Positions 56,584 through 64,000 of a DNA stretch of 64,000 nt are shown piece after piece. Origin of the DNA: Nocardioides zeae (GTDB lineage Bacteria; Actinomycetota; Actinomycetes; Propionibacteriales; Nocardioidaceae); assembly GCF_010686755.1 (NCBI RefSeq), contig NZ_JAAGXA010000006.1:208133-272132 (forward strand), read 5' to 3'. The position numbers and the translations under genes are program-made. Numbering within the stretch: position 1 is the stretch's first letter; every line of letters starts with the position of its first letter. The notes beneath the pieces are model-generated. The model worked only from the letters and a program-made list of their open reading frames with translations, did no database searches and was not told the DNA's origin.

Positions 56584-56619
56584 GCGGGGCCCGGTCACCG
56601 AGAGGTGACCGGGCCCCGC
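56584..56619 (+). terminator. 16-bp hairpin terminator after ettA
   Basis: Perfect arms (56584-56599 / 56604-56619, arm GCGGGGCCCGGTCACC) with a GAGA loop, 16 bases beyond the stop. Confidence 0.9.
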
Positions 56620-56642
56620 TGCGTTCGTCCCACCTCACCCGG

Positions 56643-56688
56643 GACGTCATGCGGTCCGGCGCCCCGAGCGACCGCACCGCATGACGTC
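56643..56688. repeat. GACGTCATGCG palindromic element, copy 3
   Basis: Arms GACGTCATGCGGT (56643-56655) and ACCGCATGACGTC (56676-56688), 20-base interior, between converging ettA and the MarR gene. Confidence 0.9.
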
Positions 56689-56695
56689 CGGCGGC

Positions 56696-57178
56696 CTACC
56701 GGATGTCGAGGCCGGGGCGCGCGCTGATGAGGCTGTCGGCGACGGCGTCCATGACGCGTCCGACGGCCGCGAAGTCGTCGGTCGACACGCGGTCGACGAG
56801 GTGGCGACGCACGCCGGCCACGTGCACGGGGGCGGCGCGGCGGAGCAGGTCCCAGCCCGCGTCGGTCATGCTGCAGAGCACCCCGCGGCCGTCCTCGAGG
56901 CAGGTGCTCCGCTGCACGAGGCCCATCTTCTCCATGCGGGCCACCGTGTGGGTGATGCGACTGCGGCTGTGGCGCAGCGAGTCGGCGAGGACGGCCATGC
57001 GGAGCGCCTGGTCGGGGCGCTCGGAGAGCCGGACGAGGATCTCGTACTCCGTCAGCGACAGCGAGAACTCCGTGCGCAGCTCCTCGTCCAGCTTGTCCAT
57101 GAGGAGCGTGGTGGCGATGAGGAGCGCCCGCCAGGAGTGCTGCTCGTCGGCGTTCAGCCAGGTCGTCTCGTCGCCCAC
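56696..57178 (-). CDS. MarR-family transcriptional regulator
   Basis: This 160-residue winged-helix regulator has LTEYEILVRLSERPDQALRMAVLADSLRHSRSRITHTVARMEKMGLVQR as its DNA-binding region and the DGRGVLCSMTDAG wing. It is divergent from the thioesterase gene by 84 bases, which it may control. The GTG lies 7 bases after TAGGAT. Confidence 0.92.
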   Translation of the reverse strand: MGDETTWLNADEQHSWRALLIATTLLMDKLDEELRTEFSLSLTEYEILVRLSERPDQALRMAVLADSLRHSRSRITHTVARMEKMGLVQRSTCLEDGRGVLCSMTDAGWDLLRRAAPVHVAGVRRHLVDRVSTDDFAAVGRVMDAVADSLISARPGLDIR

Positions 57179-57185
57179 GACCCCG

Positions 57186-57191
57186 ATCCTA
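57186..57191 (-). promoter_or_regulatory. -10 box of the marR-family gene
   Basis: TAGGAT on the minus strand, 7 bases before the GTG. Confidence 0.5.
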
Positions 57192-57262
57192 CGCGGGGAG
57201 CGGCGGCCGCTCGCGGGCATCCGGGCCCCCGACGGGGGCGGGCTTCTGGCAGCATCCCTCCC

Positions 57263-58141
57263 GTGCGCCACCTCTACGCCTGCCAGGTCCGTTGGGCCGA
57301 CCTCGACGTGCTGGGGCACGTCAACAACGTCGCCTACCTGGACTACGTCCAGGAGGCGCGGATCGACATGCTCCGCACCCATGCGCCCGAGCAGCGGGAC
57401 GCCCTCGTCGAGGGGGCTCTCATCGTGCGCAACGACGTGTCCTACCTCGCTCCGCTGATGCTGCAGGAGAGCGTCGCCATCGAGGTGTGGGTCACGGAGA
57501 TCAAGGCGGCGTCGTTCACGTTGGCCTACGAGGTCTTCGACGTGGACGCGGAGGGCAACCGCGTCGTCTACTTCCGCGCGACGTCCGTCACGGCCCCGTT
57601 CCTCTTCGGCGAGGCCCGGCCGCGTCGCCTGACGCCGGCCGAGGTCGAGGTGCTCTCGCGGTTCCTCGAGCCGGGCGAGTCCGCGCTGCCGTCGCGCTCG
57701 GCCCAGCAGGATCGTGCGCTGCGGTCGGCCGCGCCCGAGCGGACCCACCGCTGGGAGGCGCGTGTGCGGTTCACCGACGTCGACGCCTACCAGCACGTCA
57801 ACAACGTGACCTACTTCGAGTACTTCCAGGAGGCGCGGATCTCGACCTTCCGTCGGCTCTTCGGCGACGTCGCGTCCGCCGAGACCCAGAGCGTCGTGAT
57901 CGCCCAGATGAGCGTCGTGTACCGGCGTCCGATCGTGCTGCGGCCCGCGCCGTACACCGTGCGGAGCTGGATCTCCCGCGTGGGCCGGTCGTCCTACGAC
58001 GTCGACGCCGAGATCGTCGACGGCGACACCGTCATGGCCCGCTCGCGGGCCACCCTCGTCACCTTCGACACCACGACGCAGCGGGCTGCGCAGCCGTCGC
58101 AGGCCTACCGCGACGTGCTCCTCGCCGAGCTGGAGGGGTGA
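57263..58141 (+). CDS. Double-hotdog acyl-CoA thioesterase
   Basis: This 292-residue protein contains two hotdog (4HBT) domains with near-repeated active-site segments: RWADLDVLGHVNNVAYLDY (about 9-27) and RFTDVDAYQHVNNVTYFEY (about 170-188). Such enzymes hydrolyse acyl-CoAs in the cytoplasm. The position near ettA and glbO corresponds to Rv2475c. Confidence 0.92.
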   Translation: MRHLYACQVRWADLDVLGHVNNVAYLDYVQEARIDMLRTHAPEQRDALVEGALIVRNDVSYLAPLMLQESVAIEVWVTEIKAASFTLAYEVFDVDAEGNRVVYFRATSVTAPFLFGEARPRRLTPAEVEVLSRFLEPGESALPSRSAQQDRALRSAAPERTHRWEARVRFTDVDAYQHVNNVTYFEYFQEARISTFRRLFGDVASAETQSVVIAQMSVVYRRPIVLRPAPYTVRSWISRVGRSSYDVDAEIVDGDTVMARSRATLVTFDTTTQRAAQPSQAYRDVLLAELEG

Positions 58142-58150
58142 GCGGGACGC

Positions 58151-58540
58151 TCACGCCTCCATGGTGTTGACCATGAACTGCGCCGCGTGGGTGACGTAGG
58201 CCCAGAACTGCGCGTCCTGCTCGTCGGTCAGGTCGACGGAGTCGAGACCGGCGCGGAAATGCACCAGCCAGCGTTCCGCTGCGGCCGGGGTGACGGCGTA
58301 CGGCGCGTGCCGCATCCGCAGCCGGGGGTGTCCGCGCGTCTCGGAGTAGGTCGACGGGCCACCCCAGTACTGCACCAGGAAGAGGCGGAAGCGCTCCTCG
58401 GCGGGGCCGAGGTCCTCCTCGGGGTACATCGGGCGCAGCAGCGGATCGGTCGCCACGCCCTCGTAGAAGCGGTGCACGATGGCCCGGATGGTCGGCTCGC
58501 CGCCGATCTCGTCGTAGAAGGTGGTGGTCATCCCCGCCAT
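58151..58540 (-). CDS. glbO: Group II truncated haemoglobin
   Basis: This 129-residue (or 126, if the second ATG at 58531 is used) 2-on-2 globin closely follows M. tuberculosis GlbO: FYDEIGG, AIVHRFYEGV (Tyr B10), YWGGPSTYSETRGHPRLRMRHAPY (the last His is the haem ligand region) and a C-terminal Trp-rich helix. It probably binds O2 or NO. Confidence 0.95.
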   Translation of the reverse strand: MAGMTTTFYDEIGGEPTIRAIVHRFYEGVATDPLLRPMYPEEDLGPAEERFRLFLVQYWGGPSTYSETRGHPRLRMRHAPYAVTPAAAERWLVHFRAGLDSVDLTDEQDAQFWAYVTHAAQFMVNTMEA

Positions 58541-58586
58541 GATCCCACCCCGGCCACGGGGCGGACGTCCGGGAGGGTCGCCACGC

Positions 58587-59558
58587 TCAGGCGAGCGGCG
58601 TGCCCTCGAGCCCGGCGGCGTCGAGGCGCAGCTTGATGCGCTCGCGGAGGACCCGGGCGACCCGCCACTGCTCGAGGGGCGCGGTCTTCACTGTCATCCG
58701 CACCGTGAGCAGGTCGTGGGTGAGCTCCTGGACGCCCCACACCTCGGGCTCCTCGATGAGCACGTGCCGGTAGTCGTCGTCCTCCCAGAGCTCGTGCCCG
58801 GCGTCCTTGAGCACCTCGATGAAGCGGCGCACGTCGGTCGCGTAGGGGAGGCCCACGTCGACGATGGCGCGGGCCCAGTTCTGCGACTTGTTGCCGACGC
58901 GCACGATCTCGCCGTTGCGGACGTACCAGACCGTGCCGTCGGTGTCCCGCAGCCGCGTGATCCGCAGGCCGACGGCCTCGACGGTGCCCGACACGGTGCC
59001 GACGTCGACGACGTCGCCCACGCCGATCTGGTCCTCGAAGATCATGAAGATCCCGGTCAGGAAGTCCTTCACGAGGTTCTGGGCGCCGAAGCCGAGGGCG
59101 ACGCCCACGACGCCGGCGCTGGCGATGAGCGGTGCGACGTTGAAGCCGAGCTCGGCCAACGCCATGATCACGACGATGGCGCCGATGATCGCCGAGACGA
59201 TGCTCTTGAGCAGCGATCCCGTCGTGCGGGTGCGCTGGGCGCGGCGCGAGGTGGCGACGGGGTTGTCGGCGCTGGTGCCGGCGGTGCGGTCGCCGCGGCT
59301 GAGCCGCCCCATGCCGGCGGGGAGCACGCCGGTCGCGGCGCGGGAGACCATCCGGTCGATGGCGCGGTGCGCCAACCAGCGGGCGATCCAGGCGACGAGG
59401 AAGATCCCGACGAGGGCGATCAGCGCCGACAGCACGGTGCTCGCCAGGTCGGCGACGACCTCGTTGCCGGTCATCTGGAAGGTCACGCGGCAGGCGAGCG
59501 TCTGGTCGGGCGCGCACTCCGTGGCGTCGGCGATCAGGGGCGTGGTCGCGGACAACAT
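58587..59558 (-). CDS. MscS-family mechanosensitive channel
   Basis: This 323-residue protein has a transmembrane helix near 25-50, two more near 105-150, the pore helix and the MscS beta domain (LGFGAQNLVKDFLTGIFMIFEDQIGVGDVVDVGTVSGTVEAVGLRITRLRD). It would release solutes on hypo-osmotic shock. GATACT lies 7 bases before the ATG, back to back with the next promoter. Confidence 0.94.
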   Translation of the reverse strand: MLSATTPLIADATECAPDQTLACRVTFQMTGNEVVADLASTVLSALIALVGIFLVAWIARWLAHRAIDRMVSRAATGVLPAGMGRLSRGDRTAGTSADNPVATSRRAQRTRTTGSLLKSIVSAIIGAIVVIMALAELGFNVAPLIASAGVVGVALGFGAQNLVKDFLTGIFMIFEDQIGVGDVVDVGTVSGTVEAVGLRITRLRDTDGTVWYVRNGEIVRVGNKSQNWARAIVDVGLPYATDVRRFIEVLKDAGHELWEDDDYRHVLIEEPEVWGVQELTHDLLTVRMTVKTAPLEQWRVARVLRERIKLRLDAAGLEGTPLA

Positions 59559-59591
59559 GACGCCCAGTATCGGCGCCGGGCCCACCAGCGA

Positions 59592-59597
59592 TATCCT
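59592..59597 (+). promoter_or_regulatory. -10 box of a leaderless transcript
   Basis: TATCCT, 7 bases before the GTG at 59605. Confidence 0.5.
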
Positions 59598-59604
59598 CGG
59601 GTCC

Positions 59605-59991
59605 GTGAACCAGCACCGTGAGCTCCGCCCCGCCCGACAGACCCCGCGCGGGCCCGTCCGCCGCGTCGCCGCGCTCCTGCTGGCGACCACCCTCCTCACC
59701 GCCGCCGGGTCGCTCCCGGCCCACGCCGACGTCCCCCTCGGGTGGGACCCGGAGCAGCAGCCGGTCGACGGCCTCCACGTCCTGTGGATCGTGCTGGCGA
59801 TCGTCGGCGGCATCCTGCTCATCGTCGCCGCGGTCTACGTCCCGGCCGCCGCCCGGGGCGAGGACATCCGCCCGGGTGCCGCCCGGGCGATCGAGGCCGA
59901 GTGGTTCGGCGGCCCCCGCAAGAGCCACGACGAGCTGGCCGCCCCGGACGACTCCGAGTCGCAGGCAGGTGGCGCAAGTGGCCGCTGGTGA
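59605..59991 (+). CDS. Small exported/membrane protein
   Basis: This 128-residue protein has a signal-like segment ending AHADVPLGW (about 20-48), a second transmembrane helix (about 58-80) and a charged cytoplasmic tail. No characterised family is recognised. The following gene starts within it and overlaps by 14 bases, so they are co-expressed. Confidence 0.75.
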   Translation: MNQHRELRPARQTPRGPVRRVAALLLATTLLTAAGSLPAHADVPLGWDPEQQPVDGLHVLWIVLAIVGGILLIVAAVYVPAAARGEDIRPGAARAIEAEWFGGPRKSHDELAAPDDSESQAGGASGRW

Positions 59992-60355
59992 GCTGTTCTC
60001 CGACGACGACCGCCGGCAGATCGACACGACGATCCGCACGGCGGAGCAGCTCTCCCGCTTCGAGTTCTCGACCTACGTGGGTTCCGTGGCCGGTGACCCG
60101 CGCTCCTTCGCCACCCAGCTGCACAACACCCTCGTGGTGCCGCAGAAGAGCCTGCTGATCATGGTGGACCCGCAGCAGCGGGTGCTCGAGGTCGTGACGG
60201 GCCGCAAGGTCCGTGAGCGTCTCCCCGACTCCGAGGTGCTGTCGGTCGTCGCCGTCATGCAGGCGGAGTTCGCCGAGGGCGACCTGGTCGGTGGCATCGT
60301 GCGCGGCATCTCGAAGCTCGCCGAGATGGCGCGCCGCTCGCTCCCCTCCTCGTGA
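59978..60355 (+). CDS. DUF5130/TPM-like domain protein
   Basis: This 125-residue protein resembles the short actinobacterial DUF5130/TPM-type fold (LFSDDDRRQIDTTIRTAEQLSRFEFSTYVGSVAGDPRSFATQLHNTL...SLLIMVDPQQRVLEVVTGRKVRERL). GTG at 59978 has AGGTGG 6 bases upstream; GTG at 59969 is possible. Function unknown; likely acts with the membrane protein it overlaps. Confidence 0.78.
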   Translation: MAAGELFSDDDRRQIDTTIRTAEQLSRFEFSTYVGSVAGDPRSFATQLHNTLVVPQKSLLIMVDPQQRVLEVVTGRKVRERLPDSEVLSVVAVMQAEFAEGDLVGGIVRGISKLAEMARRSLPSS

Positions 60356-60423
60356 GGAACCGCCCCTCCTGAGGCCCCGCCCCCCTGAGGCCCTGCACCT
60401 CCCGAAGCCCAGCACCTCCCGCA

Positions 60424-60467
60424 ACGTCATGCGCCCCGTGGGTCCCGACCCACGGGGCGCATGACGT
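60424..60467. repeat. GACGTCATGCG palindromic element, copy 4
   Basis: A 21-bp perfect hairpin (60424-60444 / 60447-60467) whose arm starts ACGTCATGCG. It lies between converging genes and could stop transcription both ways. Confidence 0.9.
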
Positions 60468-60488
60468 CCGAGACGGCGTACGGCGCGG

Positions 60489-63044
60489 TCAGCCCGCGTC
60501 GCGCTCCTGGGCCGCGAGGGCCCGGGCCATGTCGGAGCGCCCCTCCGCGACGTACCGCTTCGCCGCCGGGTTGGCGCTCGACGTCGTGAGCCACTCGTCG
60601 ACCCGCGCGAGCGTCTCCGGGGAGACGAGCGGCAGCGGGAACATGCCGACGAGGACGGTCGAGGCCCGCTGGACGCCCTTGGCCTCCCAGAGCGTCTCCG
60701 CGGCGGTGAGGTAGCGCTCCAGGTAGGGCGCCAGCACCTCGGCCTGGTCCGAGCGTGCGAACGAGTAGGCGACCTGGCGCTGGGTCTCGTTGGGCACGTC
60801 GTCCCGCTCCACCGCTGCGGCCCAGGCGGCGGCCTTGGCCTCCGCGGTGGGCCGCGCGGCGCGGGCCGCGGCGGCCCGCTCCTGACCGGAGATGGTGGTG
60901 TCCCGCTCGAGCTCGGCGGCGATCGCGGCCTCGTCGGCGCGACCGGCGGCCGCCAGGGACGTCAGCAGGGCCCAGCGCAGGTCCGCGTCGACCTCGAGGC
61001 CGGGCAGCGAGGCGGTCCCGTCGAGCCAGCTCGCGACCAGGTCGAGGGCCGGCTCGGAGCGTGCCGCCGACGCGAAGGCCCGCACGAGGGCGAGCTGGGC
61101 GTCCGAGCCCGCCTCGGCGCCCTCGGCCAGCTCGCGCAGGCCCGCCTCCCAGCGGGCTGCGACCTCGGCCCGGCGCTGGGGCGCCGTGTAGTAGCCGACC
61201 GCGGTGCCGGCGTACACGGGCAGGCGGCCGACGGCCGTCATGTCCGTCTCCGTGGCGAGGCCGCGGAGCACGAGCTCGACGAAGTCCGTCGCGCGCATCT
61301 CGGCGTCGCGGGTCATGTCCCACGTCGCCCCCCACAGCAGGGCCCGCACCAGGGTGTCCTCGACGCTCGCGACGTGCTCGACCGCGGTGGCCAGCGAGAC
61401 GTCGTCGAGTCGGATCTTCGCGTAGGTCAGGTCGCCGTCGTTGAGCAGCACGAGCGCGGGGCGCCGGACGCCCACGAGCTCCGCGATCTCGGTGCGCTCC
61501 CCGCGCACGTCGACCTCGACGTACCCGGCGCCCTCGGTGCGTCGCTGCAGGCGGCCGTCGACCACGTCGTACAGGCCGATGCCGAGGCGGTGGCGTCGCA
61601 GGGTCGGGTAGTCCTCGGCGGCCGTCTGCTCGACGACGAAGGAGGTGATGACACCGTCGGCGTCCGTCTCCACGACGGGCGTCAGGGTGTTGACGCCCGA
61701 CGTCTGCAGCCACTCGGCCGCCCAGGAGGTGAGCTCACGGCCCGACGCGCGCTCGAGCGCGGCCAGGAGGTCGCCGAAGGTCGAGTTCGAGAAGGCGTGC
61801 GCCTTGAAGTAGGCCCGCAGGCCGGCGAGGAACTCGTCGATGCCGACCCACGCGACGAGCTGCTTCAGCGTCGAGGCGCCCTTGGCGTAGGTGATGCCGT
61901 CGAAGTTGACCTCGACGGCCTCGAGGTCGTGGTTGTCGGCCGCGATGGGGTGGGTCGAGGGCAGCTGGTCCTGGCGGTACGCCCAGTTCTTGCGGGCGTT
62001 GGTGAAGCCGGTCCACGCGTCGACGTACTTCGTCGCCTCCACGAGCGCCCAGTGCGAGGCCCACTCGGCGAACGACTCGTTGAGCCAGAGGTCGTCCCAC
62101 CACTTCATCGTCACGAGGTCGCCGAACCACATGTGCGCCATCTCGTGGAGCACCGTGTTGGCGCGCTGCTCGTAGAACGCGTGGGTCTGGCGCGAGCGCG
62201 GGAGGTACTCGTCGCGGAAGGTCACGCAGCCCGCGTTCTCCATCGCGCCCATGTTGTACTCCGGCACGAACAGCTGGTCGTACTTGCCGAACGGGTAGGG
62301 GAAGTCGAACTTCTCCTCGAAGAACGCGAAGCCCTGCTTGGTCAGCTCGAACAGCTCGTCGGCGTCGAGGTAGGGCTGCACCGAGGCGCGGCAGAACAGG
62401 CCGAGCGGGATCTCCCCGTGGGCGCCGACGTAGGTGTCGTGGACCGCGACGTACTCACCGGCCACGAGGGCGGTGATGTAGGTCGAGATGCGGTCGGTCT
62501 CGCCGAACGCCCACGTCGCGCGGCCCTCGCCGGCGGGAGCGGGCTCGGGGGTGACGGCGTTGGACACGACGGTCCAGTGCGCCGGCGCGGTGACCGTGAA
62601 GGTGAAGGTGGTCTTGAGGTCGGGCTGCTCGAACGACGCGTAGACGCGCCGCGCGTCCGGCACCTCGAACTGCGTGTAGAGGTAGACCCGGTCGTCCGCC
62701 GGGTCCACGAACCGGTGCAGGCCCTCGCCGGTGCGGCTGTAGGGCAGCCGCGCCGTGACCGTCAGCTCGTTCTCGGCGGCCAGGTCGTCGAGCGTGATCC
62801 GCGCGTCGGCGTAGACCGCCGCGGGGTCCAGCGACGTGCCGTTGAGGGTGATGGTCAGGTCCTCCGCGCCCACGAGGTCGGCGAACGTCGTCGCGCCGGG
62901 CTCGGAGCAGGCGAAGCGCAGCACGGTGGTGCTGCCGAAGTGGGTCTCGCCGACGGTGAGGTCGAGCTCCACGGTCGCCGACGTGAGGTCCAGAAGGGCC
63001 GCGCGGGCGGCGGCCTCGTCACGGGTCAGGTTGGTTCCAGGCAT
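60489..63044 (-). CDS. pepN: Aminopeptidase N (M1 family)
   Basis: This 851-residue zinc aminopeptidase has GAMENAG (near 262), the zinc motif [24 protein letters not shown] (HExxH-x18-E, near 297) and a C-terminal ERAP1-like helical domain. Length and domain order match actinobacterial PepN. Its neighbour on the other strand is the Rv2466c homologue, as with Rv2467-Rv2466c. Confidence 0.96.
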   Translation of the reverse strand: MPGTNLTRDEAAARAALLDLTSATVELDLTVGETHFGSTTVLRFACSEPGATTFADLVGAEDLTITLNGTSLDPAAVYADARITLDDLAAENELTVTARLPYSRTGEGLHRFVDPADDRVYLYTQFEVPDARRVYASFEQPDLKTTFTFTVTAPAHWTVVSNAVTPEPAPAGEGRATWAFGETDRISTYITALVAGEYVAVHDTYVGAHGEIPLGLFCRASVQPYLDADELFELTKQGFAFFEEKFDFPYPFGKYDQLFVPEYNMGAMENAGCVTFRDEYLPRSRQTHAFYEQRANTVLHEMAHMWFGDLVTMKWWDDLWLNESFAEWASHWALVEATKYVDAWTGFTNARKNWAYRQDQLPSTHPIAADNHDLEAVEVNFDGITYAKGASTLKQLVAWVGIDEFLAGLRAYFKAHAFSNSTFGDLLAALERASGRELTSWAAEWLQTSGVNTLTPVVETDADGVITSFVVEQTAAEDYPTLRRHRLGIGLYDVVDGRLQRRTEGAGYVEVDVRGERTEIAELVGVRRPALVLLNDGDLTYAKIRLDDVSLATAVEHVASVEDTLVRALLWGATWDMTRDAEMRATDFVELVLRGLATETDMTAVGRLPVYAGTAVGYYTAPQRRAEVAARWEAGLRELAEGAEAGSDAQLALVRAFASAARSEPALDLVASWLDGTASLPGLEVDADLRWALLTSLAAAGRADEAAIAAELERDTTISGQERAAAARAARPTAEAKAAAWAAAVERDDVPNETQRQVAYSFARSDQAEVLAPYLERYLTAAETLWEAKGVQRASTVLVGMFPLPLVSPETLARVDEWLTTSSANPAAKRYVAEGRSDMARALAAQERDAG

Positions 63045-63149
63045 GCGCCCGATCCTCGCACCCCGGTCCCACGGGCGTCGCGCACGACGCGGCCGTACGG
63101 CGCTGCTCGCCCGGGAATCCCCGCTTCGCCCCCGGTGTTGACTGCTCTC

Positions 63150-63776
63150 ATGACGACTGCTCCCGTGCCCGCGACGTCCGCCCGCGCCGACTTCTGGTTC
63201 GACCCGCTGTGTCCCTTCGCCTGGATCACGTCCCGCTGGATCCTCGAGGTCGAGAAGGTCCGCGACATCGAGGTGTCGTGGAACGTCATGAGCCTGGCCT
63301 ACCTCAACGCCGACAAGGACATCCCGGAGGACTACCGGAAGATGCTCGAGACGGCCTGGGGTCCGGTGCGCGTCTGCATCGCCGCCGAGCAGGCCCACGG
63401 CAAGGAGGTGCTGCTCCCGCTCTACACGGCGCTCGGCACCCGCCGTCACAACGAGGAGCAGGAGTTCACCCGCGAGGTGATCGAGGCGGCGCTCACCGAG
63501 GCCGGCCTGCCGACCGAGCTGGCCGACGCCGCCGACTCGACGGACTACGACGAGGCGCTGAAGAAGTCCCACCACGCCGGCATGGACCAGGTCGGCATGG
63601 AGGTGGGCACGCCCGTCATCGCTATCGACGGCACGGCGTTCTTCGGCCCGGTGCTCACGAAGATCCCGCGCGGCGAGGAGGCGGGCAAGCTGTGGGACGC
63701 GTCCGTCGTGCTCGCCGACTACCCGTACTTCTTCGAGCTGAAGCGCACCCGCACGGGGGACCTCGACTTCAGCTGA
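63150..63776 (+). CDS. DsbA-family mycothiol-dependent oxidoreductase, Rv2466c-like
   Basis: This 208-residue cytoplasmic thioredoxin-fold protein follows M. tuberculosis Rv2466c closely ([55 protein letters not shown]). The active site reads C21-P-F-A24: the nucleophilic Cys is kept, but the second Cys of the mycobacterial CPWC is Ala, which leaves a monothiol mechanism with mycothiol. No export signal is present. Confidence 0.93.
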   Translation: MTTAPVPATSARADFWFDPLCPFAWITSRWILEVEKVRDIEVSWNVMSLAYLNADKDIPEDYRKMLETAWGPVRVCIAAEQAHGKEVLLPLYTALGTRRHNEEQEFTREVIEAALTEAGLPTELADAADSTDYDEALKKSHHAGMDQVGMEVGTPVIAIDGTAFFGPVLTKIPRGEEAGKLWDASVVLADYPYFFELKRTRTGDLDFS

Positions 63777-63846
63777 GCCTCCTCCGGAGGGGTGGGCCGG
63801 CGCCCGAGGGGTCGACGTCCCGGCCCGTCTGTCCCACCATGGGGCG

Positions 63847-64000
63847 ATGGTCTCGGACAATCTCTCGGGTCCCACCCGGACCACCCGGCCCTCCCGCCGC
63901 GCCCTCGTCGCGGGCGCCGGCCTCGCGGTCGGTGCCTCGGTCGCCGCAGCCGCCCCCGCCGCCGCGCGCGGCCCGGCCCGCACCGTGCCCCGGCCCGCCG
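63847..64000 (+). CDS. Start of a Tat-exported protein (partial)
   Basis: The first 51 codons are visible before the right edge. They encode a polar N-region with SRRALVAGAG and a hydrophobic Ala-rich H-region ending AAAPAAARG, a twin-arginine signal peptide. The mature protein lies outside the window, so no function can be given. Confidence 0.75.
   Translation, partial: MVSDNLSGPTRTTRPSRRALVAGAGLAVGASVAAAAPAAARGPARTVPRPA

Noticed and set aside
61374..63776. An 800-codon open frame ending with the Rv2466c homologue
   Set aside because: The upstream part is antisense to pepN. The homologue aligns from the ATG at 63150, so the extension is a frame artefact.

Overview
The window is 64 kb of very GC-rich, gene-dense DNA with many GTG starts, many 4-base ATGA/GTGA overlaps and many genes that begin 6-8 bases after a TANNNT -10 box with no Shine-Dalgarno sequence (leaderless). 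Gene content points to an actinobacterium: a mec-cysO-cysM protein-bound cysteine pathway, an Rv2466c-like mycothiol-type oxidoreductase, group II truncated haemoglobin, dynamin-like GTPases and a DUF222/HNH protein. Two blocks keep the gene order of Mycobacterium tuberculosis (Rv1334-Rv1341 at 3.1-17.1 kb, with an insertion; Rv2466c-Rv2478c at 54.2-63.8 kb). Nocardioidaceae (Nocardioides-like) is my inference from style, not something the sequence proves.

Layout. 1-2.9 kb (minus): a flavin electron-transfer operon of an FMN-binding lipoprotein, ApbE, and a fused RnfD-like/FNR membrane reductase cut by the left edge. 3.1-8.2 kb (plus): mec, cysO, an NYN-domain gene, cysM, a secreted metzincin-like protein, murI, and an Rv1339-like metallo-beta-lactamase. 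8.2-15.7 kb: an insertion relative to M. tuberculosis, holding a DUF559 gene bracketed by nested inverted repeats, a DesKR-like two-component pair divergent from an ABC exporter, a SGNH hydrolase and map. 15.7-17.9 kb: rph, rdgB, an acyltransferase and tRNA-Leu. 17.9-21.1 kb: bcp and a Ni/Co ECF transporter behind a Nur-like operator. 21.1-25.3 kb: DUF3618, a lone GroES-like protein, a tyrosine autokinase, a low-molecular-weight tyrosine phosphatase, and a PqqD / HprK-like / PqqD-like set. 25.3-33.8 kb: oxidoreductases, YbaK, a DsbA-like protein, orn, tRNA-His, an orphan sensor kinase, a phytoene-dehydrogenase-like protein and tRNA-Lys.

33.8-39.7 kb is an IclR-controlled catabolic cluster: CaiB-type CoA-transferase, citryl-CoA-lyase-like protein, LigB- and LigA-type extradiol dioxygenase subunits and an amidohydrolase. 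I see it as a candidate for an undescribed ring-cleavage pathway. 40-49 kb holds a DUF222/HNH protein, DoxX, two septum-formation-domain proteins, tRNA-Arg, a zinc-ribbon SDR without the catalytic Tyr, and aminopeptidase P. 49-54 kb holds a PrsW protease coupled to two dynamin-like GTPases. 54-64 kb holds ssb, ettA, a MarR regulator, a double-hotdog thioesterase, glbO, mscS, two small envelope proteins, pepN, the Rv2466c homologue and the start of a Tat-exported protein.

Many convergent gene ends carry perfect hairpins. Some are ordinary terminators. Others are repeated palindromic elements, of which the GACGTCATGCG family (four copies at three convergent junctions) is the clearest. No rRNA, CRISPR array, prophage or insertion sequence was seen.
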